Part shown: piece by piece, positions 1 to 9,377 of the stretch
Layout of the letters: each line of letters opens with the position of its first letter
Position numbering within the stretch: position 1 is the first letter of the stretch
NCBI GenBank assembly: GCA_002339265.1
Contig: DDKG01000213.1
Coordinates: 1 to 10,545, forward strand
Length of the DNA stretch: 10,545 nucleotides
Direction of reading: 5' to 3'
Origin: Massilia sp. UBA2604
Lineage (GTDB): Bacteria > Pseudomonadota > Gammaproteobacteria > Burkholderiales > Burkholderiaceae_D
Position numbers and translations under genes: made by a program
Notes under the pieces: generated by a model
What the model saw: the letters and a program-made list of their open reading frames with translations, nothing else
Told to the model about the DNA's origin: nothing
The model's database searches: none

Positions 1-11
1 CTAGTTATAAG

Positions 12-46
12 AAAAACCCCATCAGGTGATCCTGGTGGGGTTTTTT
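12..46. terminator. Bidirectional rho-independent terminator
   Basis: A 15-bp stem (12-26 with 31-45, one T-G wobble) closes a TGAT tetraloop. The core is a CCCC/GGGG block flanked by A5 on the left and T6 on the right. Because both ends carry an A/T tract, it can stop transcription in both directions. On the minus strand it lies downstream of the DUF1840 gene; on the plus strand it would serve a gene to the left of the window. Stem quality and U-tract make this a confident call. Confidence 0.9.
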
Positions 47-110
47 GCTTTGCGGGATTTGAAAACAGCGTGCATGTGGCCTATGGATCAGGCATTCATG
101 CGCTGGTTGA

Positions 111-139
111 ACGCGTGGACGGCGAGCCGTCCACCCTAC
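111..139 (-). repeat. GTAG-headed REP-like palindrome
   Basis: Read on the minus strand, a GTAG tetranucleotide (139-136) is followed by an almost perfect palindrome whose 9-bp arms lie at 115-123 and 126-134, with only GA/TC between them. A GTAG or GGAG head in front of an imperfect palindrome is the known layout of REP elements mobilised by RAYT (REP-associated tyrosine) transposases. No RAYT gene lies in the window and only one copy is present, so the identification rests on form. A second short hairpin (161-175, GGCAGC/GCTGCC) lies 22 bp away and may form a BIME-like pair with it. Confidence 0.5.
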
Positions 140-208
140 GGTGGTCAAGTTAGTAGACCCGGCAGCTTCGCTGCCGACGCGTTCAGCCGCCCGGAATCGA
201 GCCGAAAC

Positions 209-550
209 TCAAACACCCCACAAGATATCGGTCTTGTTATCCCGCGCCGAGCGCATCATTTCCAGCAGCGGATACATCCGTGCCGAGAAGGTGACCACTT
301 CGATCGGCTGATGCTCGTGGTCGTCTTCATCGCGATGGTGCGCCTGGACATCCTGCGCCACCTGGTCGGTTGCCTGGTGCTTGCGGCTCTCTTCGATCTC
401 GGCCTCGAGCAGCGGGATGATGCGTTCCGCTTCTGCCGCGGTGATGACACCGCGTTCCGGTTCCTTGTGCAACAGGTCGAGAATGCGCTTGGCATGCTCC
501 TGGTACATCAGGACCTCTGGGTAGGATCTGCATTTAAAGGTAATCAACAT
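209..550 (-). CDS. DUF1840 domain-containing protein
   Basis: This 113-residue cytoplasmic protein matches my recollection of the DUF1840 family, a small betaproteobacterial family of unknown function. Family hallmarks seen are the start MLITFK, a YPEVLMYQEHAKRILDLL helix at residues 10-27, the RGVITAAEAE segment at 33-42 and the short WGV C-terminus. The middle (70-81) is a hydrophilic His/Asp/Glu-rich linker (HHRDEDDHEH), whose length I recall as variable in the family. The ATG at 548-550 is preceded by a modest AAGAGA Shine-Dalgarno. The gene lies 78 bp downstream of the ABC permease on the same strand. It may have its own promoter in that gap, although no convincing -35/-10 pair is visible. 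Its 3' side carries the REP-like repeat and then the terminator. There are no signal or membrane segments, and the function is unknown. Confidence 0.85.
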   Translation of the reverse strand: MLITFKCRSYPEVLMYQEHAKRILDLLHKEPERGVITAAEAERIIPLLEAEIEESRKHQATDQVAQDVQAHHRDEDDHEHQPIEVVTFSARMYPLLEMMRSARDNKTDILWGV

Positions 551-628
551 GGCTATCTCTTGGTTTTGTTAGTGTTTAAACGATAGCACGACTGACGCGA
601 GCTCACAGTGCGCGCGCTCGCACAACGC

Positions 629-2172
629 TCAGGTCCGCTTTACCCGCAAGAGCCAGGCAGCCCCGGGCACGACGACGGCCAGCGCGCTGCTCCCGATCAC
701 TGCCAGCACCCCCGTATCCGACAGCGGCGCACGCGTCGCCCCGGCCAGGAACCAGCCCAGCGCTCCCCAGGCCAGGCTGTTGAACAGCTCGAGCATATTC
801 ATCACGATCCCGCCCTTGCCGCGGCCCTTGAAGTTGCTGCGCACGCCAGGCCGGCCGCACCAGAACACGATCAGCCCGGCGCCCAGCACGGCGCCGCACA
901 CCGCGAAACAGACGATCAGCCCCGCGGCCGGCGTGCGCACGGTCAGCCACAGCAGCGGGACGGCCACCAACGCCAGCACCGGCATGACGGCCGCCGCCAG
1001 TTTTGCGCGCCGCACCGTGTGCTGCGACGCCGGCGACACCAGCAGCAAGTCCGGCGCATCCTCGGCCGACAGCGCAATCCAGGCCAGCGCGCCGGTCAGC
1101 GAGCTGCACAGCAGCGCCAGCCCGGCGCCCAGCGCCTGCACCTGCACCTCGCTGCGCTGGAAAATGAGGAAGAACAGCGGCAGCAGGAACAGCAGCTGCA
1201 GCAGCACCTGCGACAGCAGATGCGGATCGCGCACGATCAGCCGCCACTCCTTGACGACCACCGTTACGAACAGGCTGCGGTCGAAGCGCAGTGGCCGTGG
1301 CGCGGTGCGCGCCGCACCCGCACGCGACACCGATGCCGCCAGCTGCAGCCCATGCGCGAAGAAGCGGTGGGTAAGTCGCGCCGTGAGCGCGAATACCACC
1401 GCAGCCAACGCGGCCAGCAGCAGCATCGGCAGCGGCTCACCCAGCATGGCGCGCGCCGGCAGTAGCAAGGGGTTGTCGCCCACGCCATCCCGGCGCAACA
1501 GCCCGTCCAGCAGCGCGCGGACGCGGCCTTGCGACTCCCTGGACGACAGCGAATGCAGCTGGGACGCGATGACCAGCATGGCCCCGGCCAGCGCCCCGAC
1601 CACCTGCGCCACCACCCGGGTGCGGCGCGCGCCGAGCACGCGCACCAGGCCCAGCGTGAGCAGCATCGCAAGACAGCTGCACAGCACCGCGAGCGAGATC
1701 ACGCCAGGGTAGATGCCGAGCCAGCGCCACTGCCCCTGCAACAGGCCGGAATGGGCGAACGGCGCCAGGAAGAACAGGTACACGGCGGCGGTGCTGGCCG
1801 CCACGCCGGCCAGGCGCACGGTAAAAATGCTGTGCGAGGGCAGGGGCGAGGACAGCAGCAGATCAAGGTCGCTGCGCTCGAACAGCACCAGCACGCTGGC
1901 CTTGATCGCCGACGACAGCATGAAGGTCGCGCCACCCGCCAGCACGGCCGAGATGGCGAGCAGCATGCGCGGATCGTCGCCCGCCGCCCCGGCCAGCTGG
2001 CGCACGACGACCCAGGCCAGCAGGTGCAGGGCGGCCCAGCCGAATAGCGCCAGGCCGATCGCCGCATTGGCGGGCCGCCGCTTGCCGGCGCCTTCCTTGC
2101 CGCCCGACGCATTGAACCAGGCCAGCCGCAGCTCGTGCCGCAGCAGCCAGCCGACGCTGCCCGGCGCCGCCC

Positions 2173-2176
<4 letters not shown>
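629..2176 (-). CDS. ABC-2-type transporter permease, fused double-length
   Basis: This 515-residue integral membrane protein has about 12 hydrophobic segments, roughly at 40-62, 71-92, 122-140, 154-178, 188-206, 249-266, 319-340, 347-370, 393-413, 417-438, 465-481 and 488-510. It is the membrane part of an ABC exporter whose ATPase is the next gene upstream, joined by a 4-nt ATGA overlap. No Shine-Dalgarno precedes the ATG, so translation is probably coupled. The two halves look related: an amphipathic entry helix (HELRLAW at 14-20; KEWRLIVRD at 309-317), and a DLLLxSP motif followed by His and basic residues (105-121 and 376-393). A fused pair of six-segment domains would replace the usual homodimer. 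The substrate cannot be read from the sequence. The family resembles the 'putative ATP-binding cassette' ABC-2 permeases of about 500-550 residues. Confidence 0.8.
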
Positions 2177-2915
<739 letters not shown>

Positions 2916-2919
<4 letters not shown>

Positions 2920-3428
2920 TGGGCTGAAAACGACGACAGGAACTGCTCGACCTGCTCCGGTGGCGCTGCGCCGGCGGGGCCGAGCACGATGACCTGGTAG
3001 AAGCGCTCGCCGCGCGCCTCGAAGCGGCCATGCAGGCGCATCGGCTTGCCGTTGGCGGCGCCCGTCGCATCCACGTTCAGGCCGTCCTGCGCCGCCGGCG
3101 CCTCCGGGTCATCGGCGCCGATATTGCGCAGCAGGGCCTGGCGCATCGCCGGCAGCGCGGCGCGGGCGAGTGCGGCGTCGGGCGCGGTGGCGGCGCCGAC
3201 GGCAAAGGTGGCGCCGTCGACTTCGGCGGCCGTCATGGTCATCTCCACCCGCAGGCCGTCGAGGTCCACCGCGCGCGTAAAGGTGGCCGGCTTGGCCGGG
3301 AACAGGATCTTGTAGCGGCCGTCCGGGCTCGTATGCTCACGCCAGTTATAGGTGGGGTTGCAGCCGGCCAGCAGGCTGGCCGTGAGCATCGCCGTGACGA
3401 GGACGAGGACGCGCAGATGCAAGCGCAT
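2916..3428 (-). CDS. Putative outer-membrane lipoprotein of an ABC operon
   Basis: With the start at the ATG 3426-3428, the product has 170 residues and a textbook lipoprotein signal: basic n-region MRLHLR, hydrophobic core, and lipobox LAGC with the lipidated cysteine at 23. Residue +2 is Asn, not Asp, which under the Lol rule predicts outer-membrane sorting. The mature part begins [19 protein letters not shown] and later contains [12 protein letters not shown] (140-151) and VEQFLSSF near the end. This arrangement, SPDGR/LFP early and YQVIVxGP late, occurs in small secreted proteins of unknown function. In-frame ATGs further upstream (3450-3452, 3462-3464, 3537-3539) would put charged, cysteine-rich residues before the signal and are less likely. 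No clear Shine-Dalgarno precedes any of the starts. It is the first gene of the coupled ABC operon, so it is probably an accessory or substrate-interacting component. Confidence 0.7.
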
Positions 3429-3638
3429 GGTGAACGGAGTCGATGGTCGCATGGATGGGCGCATAACACGATAGTAGCAGCAGCGGCTACCTCCTTTGCC
3501 GTTTTTTGGGGGAGGTCGGCAACGGTATTCTTTGGACATGGCGGAATGGCGGGATGTCCCGAATCGCGGGGTTTACGTCCGTTCCCGGCGGCAGAGTTCT
3601 GCGACCATTCGCCAAACAATCCAGTCCAGGGGGATGGC
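3429..3638. promoter_or_regulatory. Divergent intergenic control region
   Basis: About 210 bp separate the lipoprotein/ABC operon (leftward) from the molybdenum hydroxylase operon (rightward), so promoters for both must lie here or nearby. Visible elements are a T6 G5 run at 3502-3511, a 12-bp perfect palindrome CGGGATGTCCCG at 3550-3561 and a smaller CAGA/TCTG dyad at 3592-3601. On the minus strand an AAAGGAGG tract (3497-3490) resembles a strong ribosome site but lies 25 nt from the nearest in-frame ATG. I could not identify a -35/-10 pair with confidence on either strand. The 12-bp palindrome is the best operator candidate. Confidence 0.45.
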
Positions 3639-4103
3639 ATGAAGGTCAACGGAAAAAACCATGAGGTGGACGTCGACGGCGACACGCCGGTGCTGTGGGT
3701 GCTGCGCGACGTGCTGGGCATGACGGGAACGAAGTTCGGCTGCGGCATGGGCCTGTGCGGCGCCTGCACCGTGCACGTGGACGGCGTGCCGACCCGCTCC
3801 TGCCTCACCAGCGTCGAGGCGGTGGGCAAGGCCGACGTCGCGACCATCGAGACGCTCGGCGCCTCGCGCATCGGCGCCGCGCTGCAGAAGGCCTGGCTCG
3901 ACCAGGAGGTGGTCCAGTGCGGCTACTGTCAATCGGGCCAGCTGATGTCGGCAGCGGCCCTGCTCAAGTCCAACGCCAGGCCCACCGACGAGGACATCGA
4001 CACCGCCATGAGCGGCAATATCTGCCGCTGCGGCACCTATCCGCGCATCCGCGCCGGGATCAAGGCCGCCGCGCTCAGCCTGGCGGGAGGCCGCCATGCG
4101 TAA
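3639..4103 (+). CDS. (2Fe-2S)-binding subunit of a molybdenum hydroxylase (IorA-like)
   Basis: This 154-residue small subunit passes electrons from the molybdenum centre of its partner through two [2Fe-2S] clusters. The N-terminal plant-ferredoxin-type domain has Cys35, 40, 43 and 55 ([10 protein letters not shown] at 34-43). The C-terminal four-helix domain has Cys94 and 97 (QCGYCQSGQ at 93-101) and Cys129 and 131 (NICRCGTY at 127-134). All eight ligands are present. The start is the ATG at 3639, 5 nt after an AGGGGG ribosome site (3628-3633), and it gives the family's usual N-terminus ([13 protein letters not shown]). An open frame continues upstream but has no family similarity. There is no signal peptide, so export would be by hitchhiking on the Tat-targeted large subunit. 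It overlaps the next gene by 8 nt. It belongs to the isoquinoline 1-oxidoreductase alpha/aldehyde dehydrogenase group; the exact substrate is unknown. Confidence 0.93.
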   Translation: MKVNGKNHEVDVDGDTPVLWVLRDVLGMTGTKFGCGMGLCGACTVHVDGVPTRSCLTSVEAVGKADVATIETLGASRIGAALQKAWLDQEVVQCGYCQSGQLMSAAALLKSNARPTDEDIDTAMSGNICRCGTYPRIRAGIKAAALSLAGGRHA

Positions 4104-6264
4104 CGATCTGCCCAATCTGCCCAATCTGCCCAATCTGCCGCGCCGCGCCTTCCTGATGGCCGCCGCCGCCGCCGGTGGCGGCCTGCTGCTGGGCGTCGCC
4201 CTCGATGGCGTCAGCCGTCCCGCGGCCGCCGCGACCGCCCGCACGTTCGAGCCGAACGCCTTCGTGCTGATCGGCGCCGACGGCCTGGTCACCATCACCA
4301 TGCCGTATATCGAGATGGGCCAGGGCACGTATACATCGATCCCGATGCTGGTGGCCGAAGAGCTCGAGGTGGGGCTTGGCCAGGTGCGGGTCAGGCATGC
4401 CGGCGCCGACGACAAGCTGTACGGAAACCCGCTGCTCGGCCTGCAGATCACGGGCGGTTCGACTTCCATGCGCGCTGCCTGGCTGCCGATGCGCCAGGCC
4501 GGCGCCACCGCGCGCGTGATGCTGGTGCAGGCGGCGGTCAACCAGTGGAAGGCCAGCCCGGGCGAGTGCCAGGCCCGCAATGGGGAAGTCGTGCATCGCC
4601 CCAGCGGCCGACGCCTGAAATATGGCGCGCTGGCAACGCAGGCGGCGGCCCTGCCGGTCCCGGCGCCGGCCGAGGTCAAGCTCAAGGAGCCGGCCGACTT
4701 CATCCTGATCGGCAAGCCGGGCAAGCGCCTCGACACCCCCTTGAAGGTCAACGGCAGCGCCAGATACGGCATCGACGCGATGGTGTCCGGCATGAAATTC
4801 GCGGCGCTGGCGCAGTCGCCCGCCTTTGGCGGCAGTCTCAAAAGTGTCGACGAGCGCAAGGCGCTGGCGGTGAAGGGCGTGCGCCAGGTGGTCAAGCTCG
4901 ACGACTGCGTGGCCGTGATCGCCGACCACACCGGCGCCGCGCGCAAGGGACTGGCGGCGCTCGAGATCGCGTGGGACGACGGCCCCAATGCCGCGGTCGA
5001 CAGCGCGGCCCTGTCAAGCGCGCTGGCCAGTGCATCCGAAGGCCCGGCAGCGAAAGTCAGGCAGGAAGGCGAGCCGGCCAAGGCCGGCGGCAAGCGCATC
5101 GCGGCCGTCTACGAGCAGCCCTACCTGATCCACGCCACCATGGAGCCGCTCAACTGCACCGTGCACGTGAAGGACGGCAGTTGCGAGCTGTGGCTCGGCA
5201 CCCAGGTGATGACCCTGAGCCGCGCGGCGGCAGCCAAGGTGGTCGGTCTCGAACCCGACAAGGTAACGGTCCACAACCATTACCTGGGCGGCGGCTTTGG
5301 CCGCCGGCTGGAGGTCGACATGGTCACGCGCGCGGTGCAGATCGCGCGCCACGTGAAGGGCCCGGTGAAGGTCACCTGGAGCCGCGAGGAAGATACCCAG
5401 CACGACATCTACCGCGGCGGCTTCCACGACCGGATCGAGGCGCGCGTCGACGGCGAAGGCATGCCGCTGGCATGGACCCACCGCATCACCGGTCCGTCCA
5501 CGATCAAGCGCTTCTTCCCGGCCGGCTACGTCAACGGCTTCGACGAAGAGGTGGTCGAGGGCGCCATGCATCCGCCGTATGCCTTCCCCAGCCTGCTGGT
5601 GGAATACGTGAACCACGAGCCGCCGGTGCCGACCGGTTTCTGGCGCGGCGTCGGCCCGGCGCACAACCTGTTCGTGGTCGAGAGCTTCATCGACGAGCTG
5701 GCGGCGGCCGCCGGCAAGGATCCGGTCGCCTACCGCAGCGCGCTCCTGAAGGACAATCCGCGCGCGCTGGCGGTGCTGCGGCTGGCCGCCGACAAGGCCG
5801 GCTGGGGCAAGCCCCTACCCGCAGGGCAGGGCCGCGGCGTCTCGCTGCAGCACGTGTTCGGCACCTATCTGGCGCTGGTGACCGACGTCGCGGTCAAGGA
5901 CGGCGAGGTGACGGTCAGGCGCGTGGTCGCGGCGGTCGATACCGGCGTCGCGATCAATCCGGACACCATCCGCGCCCAGCTCGAAAGCGGCATCAACTTC
6001 GGCATCTCGGCCGCACTGTGGGGCAAGGCGACCGTGGCCGGAGGGCGCATCCAGCAGTCGAACTTCCACGACGTGCGGGTCATGCGCATCAACGAGGCGC
6101 CCGTGATCGAGACCCATATCGTGGCCAGCCGCGAAGCGCCGGGCGGCATCGGCGAACCGGGCACCGCTGCGCTGTTCCCGTCGCTGGCCAATGCCGTGTT
6201 CGCGGCCACCGGCAAGCGCGTGCGTGCGCTGCCGATCGAGCCCGAACAGCTGCAGGGCGCCTGA
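4096..6264 (+). CDS. Tat-exported molybdopterin-binding large subunit, xanthine oxidase family (IorB-like)
   Basis: This 722-residue catalytic subunit should hydroxylate an aldehyde or N-heterocycle with water as oxygen donor at a molybdenum-cytosine-dinucleotide-type site. The N-terminus carries a twin-arginine signal (PRRAFLM at 15-21, then an Ala/Gly/Leu-rich core to about 36 and AAAATA near 44), so the enzyme should act in the periplasm. Family landmarks are [19 protein letters not shown] (76-94), GGGFGRR (398-404), the [21 protein letters not shown] block (from about 515) and GGIGEPG (683-689), whose Glu687 is the expected catalytic base. Length is normal for IorB-type proteins. The ATG at 4096 overlaps the small-subunit stop and has GGGAGG (4085-4090) upstream. 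Residues 5-15 are an LPN tripeptide repeat from a 9-bp tandem repeat. No FAD subunit, cytochrome or XdhC-like maturation gene is adjacent. Substrate unknown. Confidence 0.93.
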   Translation: MRNDLPNLPNLPNLPRRAFLMAAAAAGGGLLLGVALDGVSRPAAAATARTFEPNAFVLIGADGLVTITMPYIEMGQGTYTSIPMLVAEELEVGLGQVRVRHAGADDKLYGNPLLGLQITGGSTSMRAAWLPMRQAGATARVMLVQAAVNQWKASPGECQARNGEVVHRPSGRRLKYGALATQAAALPVPAPAEVKLKEPADFILIGKPGKRLDTPLKVNGSARYGIDAMVSGMKFAALAQSPAFGGSLKSVDERKALAVKGVRQVVKLDDCVAVIADHTGAARKGLAALEIAWDDGPNAAVDSAALSSALASASEGPAAKVRQEGEPAKAGGKRIAAVYEQPYLIHATMEPLNCTVHVKDGSCELWLGTQVMTLSRAAAAKVVGLEPDKVTVHNHYLGGGFGRRLEVDMVTRAVQIARHVKGPVKVTWSREEDTQHDIYRGGFHDRIEARVDGEGMPLAWTHRITGPSTIKRFFPAGYVNGFDEEVVEGAMHPPYAFPSLLVEYVNHEPPVPTGFWRGVGPAHNLFVVESFIDELAAAAGKDPVAYRSALLKDNPRALAVLRLAADKAGWGKPLPAGQGRGVSLQHVFGTYLALVTDVAVKDGEVTVRRVVAAVDTGVAINPDTIRAQLESGINFGISAALWGKATVAGGRIQQSNFHDVRVMRINEAPVIETHIVASREAPGGIGEPGTAALFPSLANAVFAATGKRVRALPIEPEQLQGA
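4106..4139 (+). repeat. 9-bp in-frame tandem repeat (ATCTGCCCA x 3.8)
   Basis: Three exact copies of ATCTGCCCA (4106-4114, 4115-4123, 4124-4132) are followed by a partial copy (4133-4139). The unit is a multiple of three and encodes Leu-Pro-Asn repeats just before the twin arginines of the large subunit's Tat signal. Copy-number change would lengthen or shorten the signal's n-region without shifting the frame. Confidence 0.9.
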
Positions 6265-6304
6265 GCCGGGCTTGGGGCCAAGTCGCAACGGGATGGTCGC
6301 GCCG

Positions 6305-6347
6305 GCCGGGCCGAACTCCGTCAAAAGATGGGGGACTTCGGCCCGGC
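6305..6347. promoter_or_regulatory. Stem-loop between hydroxylase operon and regulator gene
   Basis: An 11-bp perfect inverted repeat (GCCGGGCCGAA at 6305-6315 and its complement at 6337-6347) encloses a 21-nt loop in the 131-bp gap between the large subunit and the GlxA-like gene. It could be a processed or weak terminator for the upstream operon, an mRNA-stabilising 3' hairpin, or an operator. The T-rich stretch TATTATTTT begins only about 14 nt after the stem, so it is not a canonical intrinsic terminator. Confidence 0.5.
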
Positions 6348-6358
6348 GGCGCGTCTTG

Positions 6359-6377
6359 GCGTATTATTTTGCGTATT
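6359..6377 (+). promoter_or_regulatory. Possible promoter of the GlxA-like gene
   Basis: The AT-rich patch carries TATTAT (6362-6367, five of six matches to a -10 box) and a direct repeat GCGTATT at 6359-6365 and 6371-6377, 12 bp apart. Transcription from here would give a leader of about 22 nt. No good -35 lies at the right distance, since the hairpin's right arm ends there, so an activator may be required. This is weak evidence. Confidence 0.3.
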
Positions 6378-6395
6378 GCGCATTCCAGGATCATC

Positions 6396-7346
6396 ATGAA
6401 ACGCAGAATCGGATTCCTGTTCCCGCCCGGCTTCCAGGCGCTCGACCTGATGGCCACCACCGTATTCGAGATCGCCAACGGTCTCGACGGCGGGCCTTTC
6501 TACGACATGACCATGCTGTCGGAGCACGGCGGCGTGCTCTCCAGCTCGTCCGGCGTGGGCGTGTTCACCGAAGCCTTCGACCGGCGCGACTACGACACCC
6601 TGATCGTGGCTGGCATCATGACGCCGGTCGGCTTCAAGTCGAGCGCGCCCTTCCTGGGCTTCCTGCGCGAAGCCAGCGAGGCCTCGCGCCGCACCGCCAG
6701 CATCTGCACCGGCGCCTTCATCCTGGCCGAGGCCGGCCTGATCGACGGCCGCCGCGCCACCACCCACTGGGCCCTGGCGCGCGACCTGCAGCGCGCCTAT
6801 CCGAAGTCACGCATCGAGGAAGACCGCATCTACATCAACGACGGCCGCGTATGGACCTCGGCCGGCATGACCGCCTGCATCGACCTGTGCCTGGCGATGG
6901 TGGAGGAAGACCTGGGCAAGGACGCGTCGAAGCACATCGCGCGCCAGATGGTGGTCTACCACCGCCGCAGCGGCGGCCAGTCGCAGTTCTCGGCCCTGCT
7001 CGAGCTGGAGCCGAAGTCGGACCGCATCCAGCAGGCGCTCACCTACGCCAAGAGCCACCTGCGGCGACCGCTGTCGGTCGACGAGCTGGCCGAGGCGGCC
7101 AATCTCAGCACGCGCCAGTTCAGCCGCAGCTTCCGCCTCGAGACCGGGCAGTCGCCGGCGCGCGCGATCGAGGTGCTGCGGGTCGAGGCGGCGCGCGCCA
7201 TGATCGAGACCAGCAACCACTCGATCGACGTGGTCGCGCGTGAAACCGGCTTCGCCGACCCCGAGCGCATGCGGCGCGCCTTCCTGCGCGCCTTCGGCCA
7301 GCCGCCGCAGGCGATCAAGCGCGCGGCGCGCGAGCAGGCGGTGTAG
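6396..7346 (+). CDS. GlxA-family transcriptional regulator (DJ-1/PfpI-like + AraC HTH)
   Basis: This 316-residue cytoplasmic regulator has two domains. Residues 4 to about 175 form a DJ-1/PfpI-like glutamine-amidotransferase fold with the nucleophile-elbow region SICTGAFILAEAGL (102-115, Cys104) and the family stretch DGRRATTHW (117-125). The domain is generally thought to sense a ligand rather than catalyse. Residues about 213-310 form an AraC/XylS DNA-binding domain with two helix-turn-helix units: SVDELAEAANLSTRQFSRSF (227-246) and the second around SIDVVARETGFADPERMRRAF (276-296). The ATG at 6396 has AGGA 5 nt upstream and gives the family's N-terminus. Longer upstream reading in this frame is only a GC-rich open shadow of the hydroxylase gene. 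It lies 131 bp behind the hydroxylase genes on the same strand and is a candidate regulator of them. Effector unknown. Confidence 0.93.
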   Translation: MKRRIGFLFPPGFQALDLMATTVFEIANGLDGGPFYDMTMLSEHGGVLSSSSGVGVFTEAFDRRDYDTLIVAGIMTPVGFKSSAPFLGFLREASEASRRTASICTGAFILAEAGLIDGRRATTHWALARDLQRAYPKSRIEEDRIYINDGRVWTSAGMTACIDLCLAMVEEDLGKDASKHIARQMVVYHRRSGGQSQFSALLELEPKSDRIQQALTYAKSHLRRPLSVDELAEAANLSTRQFSRSFRLETGQSPARAIEVLRVEAARAMIETSNHSIDVVARETGFADPERMRRAFLRAFGQPPQAIKRAAREQAV

Positions 7347-7402
7347 GCTGTGCAGGCATGATCGTCGCCCTTATCGGGCCGTTGAAGGAAACGTACAGTG
7401 GT

Positions 7403-7738
7403 TTAGAAATAATCTGCATCAGCCAGGCCTCGTTCTTGCCTGCTGTGCCGGACCCGGCGATTTGTCCCGCCTTCCCATAATCTCGCGTCCAGCATTGGCG
7501 CCGCATCATCCATGATTCCCAAGATTAGCAAGGCCGTGAGATATGTGCCCGCTGCAGCGCCTGGATCGCCTTGCTCCAACCGTCGCAGCGTCGCCTCAGA
7601 TATACCCATCCGTGCGCACAAGTCTGCAACCATCATGCGTTGACTCAGGCGTTGAGTACGAATACTGCGACCCCAGATGATCAGGCGCTCCTGGACGAGC
7701 GTAGGCAGTGTAGTGGAATCGGATAGTTTGCGAGGCAT
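7403..7738 (-). CDS. Orphan Xre-family HTH protein, HipB-like
   Basis: This 111-residue DNA-binding protein has a helix-turn-helix at about 26-60 (RTQRLSQRMMVADLCARMG then ISEATLRRLEQGDP), where ISEATLRRLE is the recognition helix. The C-terminal part (LWEGGTNRRVRHSR, ending DADYF) matches the style of small Xre proteins often encoded beside HipA-type kinases; that resemblance is from memory of the family. The ATG at 7736-7738 follows a strong GGAGGG site (7747-7742). No HipA gene is nearby: downstream lies the convergent GlxA-like gene 56 bp away and upstream lies the comM 3' end. Its codon usage looks less G/C-biased than that of its neighbours, suggesting acquisition. It probably represses its own gene through the symmetric boxes at 7748-7847. 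It could equally be a solitary regulator with distant targets. Confidence 0.85.
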   Translation of the reverse strand: MPRKLSDSTTLPTLVQERLIIWGRSIRTQRLSQRMMVADLCARMGISEATLRRLEQGDPGAAAGTYLTALLILGIMDDAAPMLDARLWEGGTNRRVRHSRQERGLADADYF

Positions 7739-7743
7739 GTTCC

Positions 7744-7851
7744 CTCCATAGATAATGTATTGTAATGCATAAAAGACTATCTATAACTTGTTCGCGACTT
7801 TCGACCAGTTATAGATATAGATTTATGTAAAATAAGACGCTATCTATGAAG
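7744..7851. promoter_or_regulatory. Symmetric four-box operator-like region
   Basis: Four copies of one 7-mer lie at 7748-7754 (ATAGATA), 7778-7784 (TATCTAT), 7811-7817 (ATAGATA) and 7841-7847 (TATCTAT). Their starts are 30, 33 and 30 bp apart, and inner and outer pairs share the same dyad centre (7797.5). The inner pair extends to an 11-bp perfect inverted repeat (7778-7788 with 7807-7817). The outer flanks are also partly complementary, about 22 of 34 positions. The patch is strikingly AT-rich for this genome. Autoregulation by the adjacent Xre protein is the simplest reading; a small palindromic mobile repeat is the alternative. Confidence 0.6.
7759..7787 (-). promoter_or_regulatory. Probable promoter of the Xre gene
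   Basis: On the minus strand TACAAT (7764-7759) is a five-of-six match to a -10 box. With a 17-bp spacer the -35 position is GTTATA (7787-7782), a poor match that overlaps the box at 7778-7784. The start of transcription would fall near 7752, inside the box at 7748-7754. Boxes at both -35 and +1 fit a repressed promoter. Confidence 0.4.
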
Positions 7852-7859
7852 CTGAATTT

Positions 7860-9377
7860 TTAATCATCACGCAGCGCACGCCGATACCCGATCGCCTCGG
7901 CCACATGCTTCGACCGCACGTCGTCCACGTCCGCCAGGTCGGCAATCGTACGCGCCACCTTGAGCACGCGGTGGTAGGCCCGCGCCGACCAGTGCAGGTG
8001 CCGCGCCGCGTCATGCAACAGCTTGCGCCCCGCCTCGTCGGGCGCGCAATGGCGATCGATGTCACCCGGTCCCAGGTGGCTGTTGGGCCGCTCCTGGCGC
8101 GCGAGCTGGCGCGCGTGTGCCCGCGCCACCCGCTGCGCGATCGCGGCGCTTGGCTCGCCCTCGGCCTGCGCGCCCATGCTGTCCGGCGCCATGGCCGCCA
8201 CCGGCAGCTGGATGTCGATGCGGTCGAGCAGGGGGCCTGAAATGCGTCCCTGGTAGCGCAGCACGGCATCCGGCGTGCAGCGGCATTTGCCGCTGGCGTG
8301 GCCCAGCCAGCCGCAGGGGCAGGGATTCATCGCCGCGATCAGTTGGAAGCGCGCCGGGAAGTCGGCCTGGTGGGCCGCGCGCGAGATCGTGATCGATCCG
8401 GACTCCAGCGGCTCGCGCAATACCTCCAGCACGCGGCGGTCGTACTCGGGCAGCTCGTCGAGGAATAGCACCCCGTGATGGGCCAGCGACACTTCGCCCG
8501 GCCGCGGCAGGTTGCCGCCGCCGACCAGGGCCACGCCGGACGTCGTGTGATGCGGGCTGCGAAACGGCCGCTGGCGCCAGCGTTCGGGCGCGAAGCCGCC
8601 GGCCAGCGATTGCACGGCGGCCGACTCGAGCGCCTCGCTCTCGCTCATCGGCGGCAGCAGGCCGGGCAGGCGCGCCGCCAGCATGCTCTTGCCCGCGCCT
8701 GGCGGGCCGACCAGCAGGACCGAATGGGATCCGGCCGCCGCCACCTCAAGCGCGCGCTTGGCATGCTGCTGGCCCTTGACCTCGGCAAAATCGGGATAGC
8801 GTGGCGCATGCGCCATGCCGGGACCATGGTGCCGCGCCAGCTTCGGCGCGTCGGGCGCGTTGGCGAAGTGCGCGCAAACCTCGAGCAAGGTGCGCGCCGG
8901 GTAGATCGCGGCCGCTTCCACCAGCGCCGCTTCGTCGGCATTGGCCAGCGGCAGGATGAAGGCGCGCGATTCGTCGTCATCATGGCGCGCCATCGCGAAT
9001 GCCATCGCCAGCGCGCCGCGTACCGGCCGCAACTCTCCCGACAGCGACAGCTCGCCCGCGAACTCGTAGCGATGCAACGTATCGTCGCGGATCTGGCGCG
9101 AGGCGGCCAGGATGCCGAGGGCGATCGGCAGGTCGAAGCGACCGGACTCTTTCGGCAGGTCGGCCGGCGCCAGGTTGATCGTGATGCGCCGCGCCGGGAG
9201 GTCGAAGCCGGAATTCTGCAGCGCCGCGCGCACGCGGTCTTTCGCCTCGCGCACTTCGGTGTCAGGAAGGCCGACGATCGCGATGCCAGGAAGGCCGTTG
9301 GCCAGGTGGACTTCGACATTGACGGCGGGCGCTTCCATGCCGGCCAGGGCGCGGCTTCTCAGGACGGCCAGACTCAT
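7860..9377 (-). CDS. comM: ComM/YifB family Mg-chelatase-like AAA+ ATPase
   Basis: This 505-residue cytoplasmic AAA+ protein is of full length. ComM is known as a hexameric helicase that promotes branch migration when single-stranded DNA is integrated during natural transformation. The N-terminal ChlI-like domain (about 1-185) has the typical start MSLAVLRSRALAGMEAPAV and the segment ADLPKESGRFDLPIALGIL (72-90). The AAA+ core has Walker A GPPGAGKS (224-231), the FRSPHHT motif (272-278), Walker B with GVLFLDELPE (302-311), sensor NPCPCG (351-356) with Cys353, 355, 365 and 367 as a possible metal site, and the LLDRIDIQL region. The C-terminal Mg-chelatase domain covers about 405-500. The ATG at 9375-9377 has GGAAGG upstream. 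It stands alone on its strand, with no com cluster visible. Confidence 0.96.
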   Translation of the reverse strand: MSLAVLRSRALAGMEAPAVNVEVHLANGLPGIAIVGLPDTEVREAKDRVRAALQNSGFDLPARRITINLAPADLPKESGRFDLPIALGILAASRQIRDDTLHRYEFAGELSLSGELRPVRGALAMAFAMARHDDDESRAFILPLANADEAALVEAAAIYPARTLLEVCAHFANAPDAPKLARHHGPGMAHAPRYPDFAEVKGQQHAKRALEVAAAGSHSVLLVGPPGAGKSMLAARLPGLLPPMSESEALESAAVQSLAGGFAPERWRQRPFRSPHHTTSGVALVGGGNLPRPGEVSLAHHGVLFLDELPEYDRRVLEVLREPLESGSITISRAAHQADFPARFQLIAAMNPCPCGWLGHASGKCRCTPDAVLRYQGRISGPLLDRIDIQLPVAAMAPDSMGAQAEGEPSAAIAQRVARAHARQLARQERPNSHLGPGDIDRHCAPDEAGRKLLHDAARHLHWSARAYHRVLKVARTIADLADVDDVRSKHVAEAIGYRRALRDD